This document shows positions 42,868-51,051 of a DNA stretch of 64,000 bases, piece after piece; the stretch's first letter is position 1, and the number at the start of each line of letters is the position of its first letter. The stretch spans positions 1 to 64,000 of the forward strand of contig NZ_FNCF01000002.1 in the NCBI RefSeq assembly GCF_900100695.1, written 5' to 3'. The notes beneath the pieces were generated by a model, which was not told the origin of the DNA, searched no databases, and saw only the letters and a program-made list of their open reading frames with translations. Made by a program: the position numbers and the translations under genes. The stretch comes from Klenkia brasiliensis (lineage in GTDB: Bacteria; Actinomycetota; Actinomycetes; Mycobacteriales; Geodermatophilaceae).

Positions 42868-43105
42868 TCAGCGCAGGAGGGGGAGGACCTCCTCGCCGAC
42901 CCGCCAGGCCTCCTCCAGGTGCGGGTAGCCCGAGAGCACGAACCCCTCGAACCCCAGATCGCGTACTCGGGGATCCGCGCGGCGACACCGCGCCCAGGTG
43001 GTCCAGGGTGGGCCGGCGGCGCAGCGCGGCGGCGTCGTGCCCGCGGTCGGTGGTGGCCGGGCCGACGTCGCGGCTGTCGCCCCGGGTGGGCAGGGACCAG
43101 TGCAT
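42868..43105 (-). pseudogene. ssuD: ssuD (alkanesulfonate monooxygenase) remnant
   Basis: The minus strand reads MHWSLPTRGDSRD and RRPTLDHLG from ATG 43103-43105, which matches the first 40 residues of SsuD-type LLM enzymes. Then it jumps directly to the C-terminal end: VAARIPEYA in one frame and, after a 1-bp shift near 42958, DLGFEGFVLSGYPHLEEAW and VLPLLR to the stop at 42868-42870. SsuD is about 380 residues, so roughly 300 internal codons are gone. This is a clear internal deletion with frame changes. It lies divergent to the SAM-IV riboswitch at 43161. Confidence 0.8.
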
Positions 43106-43146
43106 CTCCACGGCTTTGCTCCACCATGCCGATCGGGATTGTCTGC

Positions 43147-43152
43147 TAGCGT
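43147..43152 (+). promoter_or_regulatory. -10 element upstream of SAM-IV riboswitch 2
   Basis: TAGCGT at 43147-43152 in the context TGCTAGCGT is a -10-like hexamer. The P1 stem begins 9 bp later at 43161, so the transcript would start with the riboswitch. No good -35 is visible. Confidence 0.4.
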
Positions 43153-43160
43153 TCCGGGCA

Positions 43161-43270
43161 GGTCACGAGTGCCAGCGCGAAGCCCCGGCTCGCTGGCCGG
43201 CAACCCTTCCACCGCGATGGGGTGCTCCGGGTGACGACCTGGCGGCTGCGCAGCGCAGCCGCAAGCGCGG
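43161..43270 (+). promoter_or_regulatory. SAM-IV riboswitch 2, upstream of PLP enzyme and OsmC
   Basis: GGTC (43161-43164) pairs with GACC (43236-43239). Inside are AAGCCCCGGCTCGCTGG, CCGGCAACCC and GGGGTGCTCCGGGTGA, the SAM-IV core. The 3' segment GCAAGCGCGG (43261-43270) is the same as in riboswitch 1. The PLP-enzyme ATG is 34 bp further on, after a GGGCCC-palindromic stretch that may control the ribosome site. Likely represses the operon when SAM is high. Confidence 0.88.
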
Positions 43271-43304
43271 GCCCCACGGGCCCTGGAACGCCAGGAGTGC
43301 ACCG

Positions 43305-44639
43305 ATGTCCCTCACCCTCGACTGCCGCCCGACCGCCGCCCTGCTCCCGACCCTGGGGTCGCAGGTCCCGCTGGTCACCGGCGGGTCGGTCGACTACGCC
43401 AACCTCGACGTCGCCGCGAGCGCCCCCGCCCTGGCGCCGGTCGCGGCCGCGGTCGCCGAGGCGCTGCCGGGCTACGCCAGCGTGCACCGCGGCGCCGGCT
43501 ACCTCTCGCAGGTCTGCACCGCCCGCTACGAGTCCGCCCGCGACACCGTCGCCGCCTTCGTCGGCGCCCGCGAGGACGACGTGTGCGTGCTGACCCGCAA
43601 CACCACCGACAGCCTGTCGCTGCTGGCCGGCTGCCTGCCCGCCGACGGCGCCGTCCTCGTCCTGGACGTCGAGCACCACGCCGACCTGCTGCCCTGGCAG
43701 CAGCGCTCCCGCGACCTGTGCGACGTCCTGGTCGCCGCCCCGACCGTCGCCGGGACGCTGGACCTGCTCGCCGACGCGCTGGCCGCCCGCCGGTACGTGC
43801 TGGTCGCGGTCACCGGTGCCTCGAACGTGACGGGGGAGTCCCTGCCGCTGCGCCGGGTGGCCGACCTCGCGCACGCGCACGGCGCGCTGCTGGTCGTCGA
43901 CGGGGCCCAGCTGGTGCCGCACCGCCGGTTCTCCCTCGCCGACACCGGGGCCGACTGGGTCGCCCTGTCCGGCCACAAGCTCTACGCGCCGTTCGGCACC
44001 GGTGCGCTGGTCGGCCGGCGCGACTGGCTGGACACCGGCCGCCCGTACCTGCCCGGCGGCGGTGCGGTCGGCCAGGTCGACCTCGACGCGACCACCTGGG
44101 TGCCGGCCCCGCACCGGCACGAGGGCGGGTCGCCGAACGTGCTCGGCGCCGTCGCGCTGGCCGCCGCGTGCGACGCCCTGGCCGCGCTGGCGCCGGGCGA
44201 GCTGGAGGAGCACGAGCGCCGGCTCCGCGCCCGCCTGGTGGAGGGCCTGACCGCCGTCGACGGGGTGCGGCTGCTGCGCATCTGGTCGGACTCGGTGGAC
44301 CCGACCGGCGTCGTCTCCTTCACCGTCGAGGGCGCCGACCCGGGCCTGGTGGCGGCGTACCTGTCCGCCGAGCACGGCATCGGCGTCCGCGACGGCCGGT
44401 TCTGCGCGCACCCGCTGCTGGCCCGGCTCGGCGTCCCCGGTGGCGCGCTGCGGGCCAGCGTCGGCGTCGGCACGTCCTCGGACGACGTCGACCGGCTGGT
44501 GGCCGCCATCACCCGGTTCGTCGCCGACGGACCGGGAACCACCTACGCGGTGGTCGACGGCCGGCACCAGCCGGTCGGCGACCCCCGCCCGGCCGCCGAC
44601 GCCGCCGCCCGAGGTGCCGGGTGCGGCCCGGCCCGGTGA
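43305..44639 (+). CDS. SufS/CsdB-like aminotransferase class V (cysteine desulfurase-like)
   Basis: A 444-residue PLP enzyme. The cofactor lysine is in SGHKLYAPFGTGALVG, preceded by LLVVDGAQLVPHRRF, where Asp-Gly-Ala-Gln holds the pyridine ring. A cysteine sits in DGRFCAHPLL, at the place of the SufS active-site cysteine, which takes sulfur from cysteine and leaves alanine. Other class-V enzymes (C-S lyases, isopenicillin epimerase-like) are possible. The last 40 residues are a Pro/Ala-rich extension. ATG 43305 has AGGAG 8 bp upstream. It sits behind a SAM-IV riboswitch with OsmC downstream, so it probably mobilises sulfur. Confidence 0.85.
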   Translation: MSLTLDCRPTAALLPTLGSQVPLVTGGSVDYANLDVAASAPALAPVAAAVAEALPGYASVHRGAGYLSQVCTARYESARDTVAAFVGAREDDVCVLTRNTTDSLSLLAGCLPADGAVLVLDVEHHADLLPWQQRSRDLCDVLVAAPTVAGTLDLLADALAARRYVLVAVTGASNVTGESLPLRRVADLAHAHGALLVVDGAQLVPHRRFSLADTGADWVALSGHKLYAPFGTGALVGRRDWLDTGRPYLPGGGAVGQVDLDATTWVPAPHRHEGGSPNVLGAVALAAACDALAALAPGELEEHERRLRARLVEGLTAVDGVRLLRIWSDSVDPTGVVSFTVEGADPGLVAAYLSAEHGIGVRDGRFCAHPLLARLGVPGGALRASVGVGTSSDDVDRLVAAITRFVADGPGTTYAVVDGRHQPVGDPRPAADAAARGAGCGPAR

Positions 44640-44703
44640 ACTGATCCCCGAACTCCCGCCGAACCCCGGCGGAGCACCGTCTTCCAACCAGAGGAGATCC
44701 ACC

Positions 44704-45174
44704 ATGGCCACCCGGCCCAAGGCGAGCGTCGTCCCCTTCACCAACCACGCTGAGGGGACCGGCGTCGGCCAGAGCGTCACCGTCGGCGGCGACGCCGGCC
44801 ACGTGTTCGAGGTCGACACCTACCCGGCCTTCGGCGGCGCGGACGCCAAGCCCAGCCCGCTGTCCTACGTGCTGGGTGCGCTGACCTCGTGCAACCAGAT
44901 CACCGCCTCGATCGTGGCCAAGGAGCTGGGCGTGACCCTGGGCTCCTGGACCTTCGACGTGCAGGGCGACCTGGACACCGCCGTCATGGTCGGCGGCGAG
45001 GAGGGCAACGCGAACTTCGACGCCGTCACCGTGCGCGCCACCGTGCAGACCGACGCCGACGACGAGACCTTCGAGAAGCTGAAGGCCGACACCGAGCGCC
45101 GCTGCCCGGTCACCCAGCTCTTCCAGCGCTCCGGGCTGGAGTACACGAGCGAGTGGACCAAGGCCGCGCTCTGA
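44704..45174 (+). CDS. OsmC/Ohr family protein
   Basis: A 156-residue OsmC-fold protein. The two redox cysteines are in LTSCNQIT and RCPVTQLF, the typical pair that reduces organic or lipid hydroperoxides and, in some members, handles thiol compounds. It belongs to the YhfA-like branch rather than Ohr by the look of its motifs. ATG 44704 has GAGGAG upstream. It follows the SufS-like gene by 64 bp and shares its riboswitch, suggesting a role with sulfane or thiol products. Its 3' end overlaps the convergent EamA gene by 65 bp. Confidence 0.87.
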   Translation: MATRPKASVVPFTNHAEGTGVGQSVTVGGDAGHVFEVDTYPAFGGADAKPSPLSYVLGALTSCNQITASIVAKELGVTLGSWTFDVQGDLDTAVMVGGEEGNANFDAVTVRATVQTDADDETFEKLKADTERRCPVTQLFQRSGLEYTSEWTKAAL

Positions 45175-46033
45175 CCGACCGCTGGTGCTGGCCGAGCCCG
45201 ATCCCGGCCAGCACCAGCGCCACCCCGGCCCACTGCCGGACGCCCAGCACCTCGCCGAAGGCCAGGCAGCCCAGCGCGACGCCGGTCAGGGGGTTGAGCA
45301 GCCCCACCAGGCCGACCGTGCCGGTGGGCAGGTGGGCCAGGCCCGCGAACCAGCACAGGAACGCCAGGGCCGTGGCCACCACCGTCACGTAGCCGAACCC
45401 CAGCACGGTGGGGACGTCGACCGGCGGCCAGCCGTCGTCGGTCGCCCAGGCCGCCACCGCCAGCCCGGCGCCGCCGGCGAGCAGCTGCCAGGACGTGGTC
45501 GCGACCAGTCCTGGCGCGCCGGCGGTCCCGTCGCTCCACCGCCGCGCCAGCACGAACCCGACCGACGACGACACCATCGCCGCCACCGCGCACACCACCC
45601 CGACCGGGTCGACACCCGCGGCGCCGCCGAGCAGCAGCAGGCCCACCCCGACGACGCCGACCACCCCGCCGACCAGGTGGGCCGGCGCCGGGTGCTGGCC
45701 GAGCAGCGCCCAGGCCAGCAGGGTCAGCGCGACCGGCGAGGCGGCCATGACCGTCGACGCGACCGCCGAGGGCAGCAGCTGGGCGCTCTCGTAGACCAGC
45801 ACGAAGAACAGACCGACGTCCAGTGTCCCCAGGACGGCGGAGCGCCACCACCAGGCGCCGCGCGGCAGCCGGCGGGCCACGGCGAGCAGCAGCAGGCCCG
45901 CCGGCAGGGCACGCAGCGCTGCGCCGGTGAGCGGCTGGTCGGGTGGGAGCACGTGGTGGGTGACCACGTAGGTCGAGCCCCAGGCGACGGGCGCGACGGC
46001 GGTGACCAGCGACCAGCGCCGAACATCTTCCAT
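45110..46033 (-). CDS. EamA/DMT family transporter
   Basis: A 307-residue protein with ten hydrophobic segments. It opens VTAVAPVAWGSTYVVTHHVLPPDQPLTGAALRALPAGLLLL, the typical EamA start, and has GLAHLPTGTVGLVGLLNPLTGVALG in the second repeat. The cargo may be an amino acid or other small metabolite. The ATG at 46031-46033 lies inside an operator-like palindrome shared with the divergent MarR gene. The C-terminal 20 residues are basic and overlap OsmC on the other strand. Regulated by the MarR, by arrangement. Confidence 0.86.
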   Translation of the reverse strand: MEDVRRWSLVTAVAPVAWGSTYVVTHHVLPPDQPLTGAALRALPAGLLLLAVARRLPRGAWWWRSAVLGTLDVGLFFVLVYESAQLLPSAVASTVMAASPVALTLLAWALLGQHPAPAHLVGGVVGVVGVGLLLLGGAAGVDPVGVVCAVAAMVSSSVGFVLARRWSDGTAGAPGLVATTSWQLLAGGAGLAVAAWATDDGWPPVDVPTVLGFGYVTVVATALAFLCWFAGLAHLPTGTVGLVGLLNPLTGVALGCLAFGEVLGVRQWAGVALVLAGIGLGQHQRSVRARPWSTRSCTPARSAGRAG

Positions 46034-46060
46034 GGAAGACACAATGCCTTCCGTGGAAGG
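46027..46060. promoter_or_regulatory. two operator-like palindromes over divergent start codons
   Basis: CTTCCATGGAAG (46027-46038) and CCTTCCGTGGAAGG (46047-46060) share the core CTTCC-R-TGGAAG and are 21 bp apart, two helical turns. The EamA start codon is inside the first and the likely MarR ATG (46044) lies between them. Binding of MarR would block both genes. Confidence 0.6.
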
Positions 46061-46574
46061 TATTGTCGAGGCCGTGGACCGCGTCGCGCAGATCCAGGCC
46101 GAGTGGGCGCGTGAGCGCCCCGACCTCGACGTCTCCCCGCAGGGGGTGATCGGGCGGCTGCACCGGCTCGCCGGGCACCTCACCGAGCAGCTCGTGGTGG
46201 TCTACCGCCAGCACGGGCTGGGCGAGGGCGAGTTCGACGTCCTGGCCACCCTGCGCCGGGCGGGCCCGCCGTTCGCCCGCGCCCCGGGGGAGCTGGCCGC
46301 GCACACGATGGTGACCACCGGGGCGATGAGCAAGCGGCTGGACCGGCTGGAGCGGGACGGACTGGTCCGGCGCACCCGCGACGAGGGCGACGGGCGCGGC
46401 CGGGTGGTCAGCCTGACCGACGCCGGGCGGCGGGTGGTGGACGCCGCGTTCGCCGACCACATGGCCAACGAGGCGCGGCTGCTGGCCGACCTGGACCCCG
46501 CCGACCGCGTCGCGCTGGAGGGGATCCTCACCCGCTGGCTCGCCCGCGTCGAGCCCCCGCCCGCCCAGCGTTGA
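46044..46574 (+). CDS. MarR family transcriptional regulator
   Basis: A 176-residue winged-helix regulator. The DNA-binding part covers LVVVYRQHGLGEGEFDVLATLRRAG to the wing RRTRDEGDGRGRVVSLTDAGRRVVD. MTTGAMSKRLDRLERDGLV is the recognition region. It is close to the regulators that control drug/metabolite exporters, and the divergent EamA gene is the obvious target. The start is uncertain: ATG 46032, ATG 46044 or GTG 46074; only 10 bp separates ATG 46044 from the EamA start. The stop lies inside the palindromic repeat at 46565-46660. Confidence 0.85.
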   Translation: MPSVEGIVEAVDRVAQIQAEWARERPDLDVSPQGVIGRLHRLAGHLTEQLVVVYRQHGLGEGEFDVLATLRRAGPPFARAPGELAAHTMVTTGAMSKRLDRLERDGLVRRTRDEGDGRGRVVSLTDAGRRVVDAAFADHMANEARLLADLDPADRVALEGILTRWLARVEPPPAQR

Positions 46575-46660
46575 TCAGGTCCCCTGATCGAACTCCGTCC
46601 TCCTGCACCAGATCCGGCGCAGGAGGACGGAGATGGATCAACCTCCCTGATCAACGCTGG
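46565..46660. repeat. palindromic repeat, copy 2 (complete)
   Basis: CCAGCGTTGATCAGG (46565-46579) and CCTGATCAACGCTGG (46646-46660) are perfect complements. Inside, CTCCGTCCTCCTGC (46593-46606) pairs with GCAGGAGGACGGAG (46619-46632). The MarR stop codon lies within the left arm and the binding-protein stop begins 2 bp after the right arm. The first copy (32703) shares the left arm and inner stem. Both lie between convergent genes. Confidence 0.85.
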
Positions 46661-46661
46661 A

Positions 46662-47633
46662 TCAGGAGGCGACCGAGGGGTTGAGCTCGGGGGCGTCCAC
46701 GGCCTCGTCGGACAGGCCCCAGCGCGCCAGGGTCTCCGCGTAGGTGCCGTCGTCGAAGGCGTGCTGCAGCGACGCCTGCACCGCCTCCGCCAGCCCGTTG
46801 CCCTTCAGCGTCGTGGCCGCCACGTAGGTGGTGTTCGGCCAGCCGGCGTTGACCGTGCCCACGACCTCGATGTCCCCGACCGACTCCTGGTACACCGCGT
46901 TCGGGTTGGGCCCGATGTAGGTGTCCAGCCGGCCGGACTGGATCGCCAGCAGTGCGTCGGCCGCGCTGACGTAGTACTCCAGCGTCGCCGGGGCCTTGCC
47001 CTCGGCCTCGAGCTGGGCGTTCCAGTCGAGCAGGATGCGCTCCTGGTTGGTGCCCGAGCCCACGCCCACCGACAGGCCCGAGATGCCCTCGGCGTCGTCG
47101 ATGGACAGGCCGCTGTCGGGGGCCGCGACGAAGGCCATGATCCCCTGCCGGTAGGTGGCGAAGTCGAACAGCTGCAGCCGCTCGGCGTTCACGCCCACGT
47201 TGGAGAACACCGCCTCCAGGTCGCCGGACTGCACCCCCAGCGGCCACGCCTCCCAGGTCGTGTTGACCACCTCGAGCTGCAGGCCCAGGCCGTCGGCGAC
47301 CAGCTGGGCGATGTCGACCTCGCTGCCCACGACCGTGGTGTTGTCGTCGGCGAGGAAGCCCAGGGGCGGGTCGCCGGCGCCGGTGACGCCCACCCGCAGC
47401 ACGCCGTCCTCGGCGATGGCCGCGGGCACCAGGGCCGCGGCGTCCGCGTCCTCGTCGGTGCGCACCCGGTCGGCCTGCTCCGGCGACGTGTCGACCACCA
47501 GCGCGGTGTCGGCGGGGGCGTCCGACGCCCGCGCGTCGGCCTCGATCTCCGCCGAGCTGGTGCACGACGTCAGCAGCAGGACGGCGGCCAGCGGCAGCGC
47601 ACTGACCAGGGACGACAGCCGGGTGCGTTCCAC
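46662..47633 (-). CDS. ABC transporter substrate-binding lipoprotein (second paralogue)
   Basis: A 323-residue lipoprotein. The signal peptide ends LLLTSC with the lipid cysteine at residue 24. The rest is a family 3 polar-amino-acid binding protein: GVLRVGVTGAGDPPLGFLADD, GSEVDIAQLVADGLGLQ, FATYRQGIMAFV and YIGPNPNAVYQ. It is a tandem duplicate of the gene upstream (shared post-lipobox SSAEIE, VDTSPEQ and ADDNTTV). With the permease and ATPase it forms one importer with two receptors, like TcyJ/TcyK of Bacillus. The GTG at 47631-47633 has AGGAGG upstream. Confidence 0.88.
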   Translation of the reverse strand: MERTRLSSLVSALPLAAVLLLTSCTSSAEIEADARASDAPADTALVVDTSPEQADRVRTDEDADAAALVPAAIAEDGVLRVGVTGAGDPPLGFLADDNTTVVGSEVDIAQLVADGLGLQLEVVNTTWEAWPLGVQSGDLEAVFSNVGVNAERLQLFDFATYRQGIMAFVAAPDSGLSIDDAEGISGLSVGVGSGTNQERILLDWNAQLEAEGKAPATLEYYVSAADALLAIQSGRLDTYIGPNPNAVYQESVGDIEVVGTVNAGWPNTTYVAATTLKGNGLAEAVQASLQHAFDDGTYAETLARWGLSDEAVDAPELNPSVAS

Positions 47634-47650
47634 GTGGAACCTCCTGGGGG

Positions 47651-48631
47651 TCACGAGCCGAGGCCCGGGGGGTTGAGCTGGGAGGAGTCGACGGCCTCGG
47701 CGGACAGGCCCCACCGGGCCAGCACCTGCGCGTACGTGCCGTCCTCGATCGTGTGCTGGATCGCCGCCTGGAAGGCCTGCGCGTACCCGTTGCCCTTGAC
47801 CGTGGTCACCGCGATGTCGGCGGTGGCCGGCCAGCCGCCGCTGGTGGTGCCGGCGACCGCGAAGTCCTGCGGCGAGGTGGCCGCGCTGTAGGCGGCGGTG
47901 GGGTTGGGCCCGACGTAGGCGTCCAGCCGGCCCGACTGCAGGGCCAGGACGGCGTCGTTGTAGCTCTGGTAGTAGTCGATCGTGACCGGTGCGAGGCCGG
48001 CGTCGACGTTCTCCTGGTTCCAGGCCAGCAGGATCTGCTCCTGGTTGGTGCCGGAGGAGACGCCCACGGTGAGGCCGGCGATGTCCGGGGCCGAGGAGAT
48101 GGACAGGCCGGAGTCGGCCTGCACCAGCCAGCCCAGGACGTCGGAGCGGTAGGTGGCGAAGTCGTAGAGCTGCTTGCGCTCCTCGGTGACCGTCACGTTG
48201 GAGATGACCGCGTCCACGTCGCCGGACTGCACCGACAGCGGCCAGTTCGACCAGTCGTTGACCACGAACTCGACCTGCAGGCCGAGCGCGTCGGCGAAGA
48301 CCGTCGCGAGGTCGGTCTCGCTGCCGATGACCGTGGTGTTGTCGTCGGCGTAGAAGGCCAGCGGCACCGCGCCCTGGGTGACCGAGACGCGCAGCACCCC
48401 GTCGTCGAACGCACCGGCGGGCAGCAGGGCCACCGCCTCGGGGTCGACGGTGGAGTGGATGCGGTCCTGCTCGGGGCTGGTGTCCACGGAGATGGCGGTG
48501 CCGGAGGCGCCCGCGGCGTCGGTGCGGGCCTCCTCCTCGATCTCGGCGCTGCTGCTGCACGCCCCGAGGGCCAGGAGTGCGGCGGTGGCCAGGGACAGTG
48601 CGACGGTGCTGCGTCGCAGGTGTGCAGTCAC
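47651..48631 (-). CDS. ABC transporter substrate-binding lipoprotein (first paralogue)
   Basis: A 326-residue lipoprotein with lipobox LGAC (Cys 25) and the fold of family 3 amino-acid receptors: VPLAFYADDNTTVIGSETDLATVFADALGLQ, QLYDFATYRSDVLGWLV and AYVGPNPTAAY. It lies 75 bp after the ATPase gene and 17 bp before its paralogue. Under a SAM-IV riboswitch and Cys-type leader, the likely ligand is a sulfur amino acid such as cystine or S-methylcysteine, which is inference. GTG 48631 is the start. Confidence 0.88.
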   Translation of the reverse strand: MTAHLRRSTVALSLATAALLALGACSSSAEIEEEARTDAAGASGTAISVDTSPEQDRIHSTVDPEAVALLPAGAFDDGVLRVSVTQGAVPLAFYADDNTTVIGSETDLATVFADALGLQVEFVVNDWSNWPLSVQSGDVDAVISNVTVTEERKQLYDFATYRSDVLGWLVQADSGLSISSAPDIAGLTVGVSSGTNQEQILLAWNQENVDAGLAPVTIDYYQSYNDAVLALQSGRLDAYVGPNPTAAYSAATSPQDFAVAGTTSGGWPATADIAVTTVKGNGYAQAFQAAIQHTIEDGTYAQVLARWGLSAEAVDSSQLNPPGLGS

Positions 48632-48706
48632 GGGTGTGCTTCCTCTTCTGGGCGTGCTTCATCGACGGGCGGCGCGGTCGCGCCGTCCGGGTCCGGGGGG
48701 GTGGGG

Positions 48707-49486
48707 CTAGAGGACCTTGGCCAGGAAGGCCTTCGTCCGCTCGTGCTGCGGGTCGTCGAGGACCTGCGCCGGGGTGCCCTGCTCCACGATCCGGCCCTCG
48801 TCCATGAAGACGATCCGGTCGGCGGCCTGGCGGGCGAAGCCGATCTCGTGGGTGACCACGATCATCGTGGTGCCGGTGCGGGCCAGGTCGGTGATGACCG
48901 ACAGCACCTCGCCGACGAGCTCGGGGTCCAGCGCCGAGGTGGGCTCGTCGAACAGCAGGACGGCGGGCTTCATGGCCAGCGCGCGGGCGATGGCCACCCG
49001 CTGCTGCTGGCCGCCCGAGAGCTGCCGGGGGTGCGCGCCGGCCTTGTCGGCCAGCCCCACCCGGGCCAGCAGCTCGCGGGCCTCGGCCTCGACCTCGCGC
49101 CGGTTGCGCCCCTGGGCGGAGACCGGAGCCTCGACCACGTTCTCCAGCGCGGTGAGGTGCGGGAACAGGTTGAAGGACTGGAAGACGAAGCCGAACCGGG
49201 TGCGCTGGCGCAGCAGCTCCCGCTCCTTGAGCTCGTGCAGCACGTCGCCCCGGCGGCGGTACCCGACCAGTTCGCCGTCCAGCGCCACGTAGCCGCGGTC
49301 GACGGTCTCAAGGTGGTTGATGCTGCGCAGCAGCGTCGACTTCCCCGAGCCCGACGGGCCGAGGACCACCGTCACGCTGCCGGGCTCCACCACGAGGTCG
49401 ACGCCGTGCAGCACCTCGTGGGCGCCGAAGGACTTGTGCACGCCGTGCACCTCGACCCGCCCCGGGCGGGCGTCCACGGCGGTCAC
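48707..49486 (-). CDS. amino-acid ABC transporter ATP-binding protein
   Basis: A 259-residue ATPase of the GlnQ/HisP/TcyN group. Walker A is GPSGSGKST, the Q-loop region is [18 protein letters not shown], the signature is LSGGQQQR and Walker B is [15 protein letters not shown]; the switch histidine is in VVTHEIGFA. It drives the importer made of the permease (49483-50448) and two lipoproteins. The GTG at 49484-49486 overlaps the permease stop by 4 bp, showing translational coupling. The C-terminus is complete and typical. Confidence 0.94.
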   Translation of the reverse strand: MTAVDARPGRVEVHGVHKSFGAHEVLHGVDLVVEPGSVTVVLGPSGSGKSTLLRSINHLETVDRGYVALDGELVGYRRRGDVLHELKERELLRQRTRFGFVFQSFNLFPHLTALENVVEAPVSAQGRNRREVEAEARELLARVGLADKAGAHPRQLSGGQQQRVAIARALAMKPAVLLFDEPTSALDPELVGEVLSVITDLARTGTTMIVVTHEIGFARQAADRIVFMDEGRIVEQGTPAQVLDDPQHERTKAFLAKVL

Positions 49487-50448
49487 CGGGTCACCGGGTC
49501 CTGGCCGGAGGTGGACCGGACGCGGGCCAGGCCCGCGGTCAGGTTGCCGCGCAGCCGTTGCAGGGGTGTGGGCGGCAGCGTGCGCACCGCACCACGGGCG
49601 TAGTACCGCTCGACGTAGAACTGGATGACCGTGACCACCGTGGTCAGCACGACGTACCAGATCGCGGCGACCACCAGCATCGGCAGCACCCGCTGGGTGC
49701 GGCCGTAGATGACGCTCACGGTGTAGAACAGCTCGCCCAGCGCCAGCACGTAGACGATCGAGGTGCCCTTGAACAGGCCGATGACCTCGTTGACCGCGGT
49801 CGGCACGATGGTGCGCATCGCCTGCGGCAGCACGATGCGGGTGGACTGCCGGCGGCGGGGGATGCCGAGGCTCGCCGCGGCCTCGTGCTGGCCCTGGTCG
49901 ACCGAGAGGATGCCGGCCCGCACGATCTCCGCGGAGTAGGCGGCCTGGTGCAGGCCGAGCCCCAGGATCGCGGCGCCGAACTTGTCGATCAGCGAGAGCG
50001 TCTCGAAGCTCGCGAAGGACGGGCCGAACGGGATGCCGACGTCCAGGGTCTGGTACAGGTAGGCGAGGTTGTACCAGAGCAGCAGCTGCAGGATCAGCGG
50101 CACCGAGCGGAACACCCAGGTGTAGCCCCAGCTCACCGCGCGCAGCAGCGGTGACTGCGACAGCCGCATGAGCGCCAGCACCGTGCCCAGCGCGAAGCCG
50201 AGGACGGCGGTGATCAGCGTCAGCTTGATCGTCATCCAGACGCCCTCGACGATCGAGACCTCGCCCAGGTAGGCCCAGACGACACCCCACTCCCACCGCG
50301 GGTTGGTGATCAGCGAGTTGGCCACCATGGCCAGCAGGACGGCGACGACGGCGGTGGCCGCCCAGCGCCCGGGGTGGCGCGCCTTGACCACCCGCAGGCC
50401 CTCGTAGGGGTTCGCCTCGGCGACGGGTCGGTGCTCCAGCAGGGTCAT
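49483..50448 (-). CDS. amino-acid ABC transporter permease
   Basis: A 321-residue HisM/GlnP-type permease. A hydrophilic N-terminus of about 30 residues precedes a first membrane helix. The conserved permease domain then starts at [22 protein letters not shown], with [16 protein letters not shown] and the coupling-loop [28 protein letters not shown]. The single permease probably acts as a homodimer. The ATG at 50446-50448 overlaps the acetyltransferase stop by 4 bp, so GNAT, permease and ATPase genes are translated in a chain. Confidence 0.93.
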   Translation of the reverse strand: MTLLEHRPVAEANPYEGLRVVKARHPGRWAATAVVAVLLAMVANSLITNPRWEWGVVWAYLGEVSIVEGVWMTIKLTLITAVLGFALGTVLALMRLSQSPLLRAVSWGYTWVFRSVPLILQLLLWYNLAYLYQTLDVGIPFGPSFASFETLSLIDKFGAAILGLGLHQAAYSAEIVRAGILSVDQGQHEAAASLGIPRRRQSTRIVLPQAMRTIVPTAVNEVIGLFKGTSIVYVLALGELFYTVSVIYGRTQRVLPMLVVAAIWYVVLTTVVTVIQFYVERYYARGAVRTLPPTPLQRLRGNLTAGLARVRSTSGQDPVTR

Positions 50449-50975
50449 GGCAGGTCCTTGGTGAACGGGTAGATGCGCTCGGCGACCGGGAGGGTGCGCA
50501 GCGTGGCCAGGTCGGTGGGGCGGGGGCCGTCGAACAGCGGCGTGTAGCCGGCGGCGAGGTAGAGGTCGCGGGCCTCGGGCTGGCGCGGCCCGGTGGTCAG
50601 GAAGACCCGGCGGTGGCCGCGGGCGGCGGCGAGGGTCTCCAGCTCGTGCAGCACCCGGCGGGCCAGGCCACGGCGGCGGTGGGTGGCCGCCGTCCACATC
50701 CGCTTGACCTCGACGGTGCCGGCGTCGGCGTGCGGCATGAACGCGCCGCCGGCGACCGCCGCGCCGTCCTCGAGCAGCAGCACGAACGCGCCGAGCGGGT
50801 CGACGAACAGCTCGGCCGGGTAGCGGGTCAGCTCCTCGGCGGCGCCGCCGAACAGGTCGCCGTAGCGCCGGTCGTACTCGACGGCGAGCTCGGCGAACAG
50901 CGGCGCGGCCAGCGGGTCGTCGGGGTGCACGACGACGACCCGCAGGTCGGCGCCGGGCAGCAGGGATCGGGACAT
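50445..50975 (-). CDS. GNAT family N-acetyltransferase
   Basis: A 176-residue acetyltransferase. The acetyl-CoA binding loop is [20 protein letters not shown] and the end of the fold is [24 protein letters not shown]. It is the first gene of the importer operon and overlaps the permease gene by 4 bp. In the Bacillus ytmI operon the equivalent enzyme (SnaA) N-acetylates S-alkylcysteines after import, so the same job is plausible here. The ATG at 50973-50975 is the start. It follows a Cys-type leader and a SAM-IV riboswitch. Confidence 0.88.
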   Translation of the reverse strand: MSRSLLPGADLRVVVVHPDDPLAAPLFAELAVEYDRRYGDLFGGAAEELTRYPAELFVDPLGAFVLLLEDGAAVAGGAFMPHADAGTVEVKRMWTAATHRRRGLARRVLHELETLAAARGHRRVFLTTGPRQPEARDLYLAAGYTPLFDGPRPTDLATLRTLPVAERIYPFTKDLP

Positions 50976-51051
50976 GCGAGGGCTCCAGCGGTCAGGACGG
51001 AGACCCCCCGCGGACGCGTCGTCCGGGGGAGCAGGGGGACCTGGGAACAGG

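Noticed and set aside
42868-43302. Minus-strand frame as an intact small gene
   Set aside because: Only its last 30 codons and part of another frame match SsuD; the upstream part overlaps the SAM-IV riboswitch. Called as a pseudogene instead.
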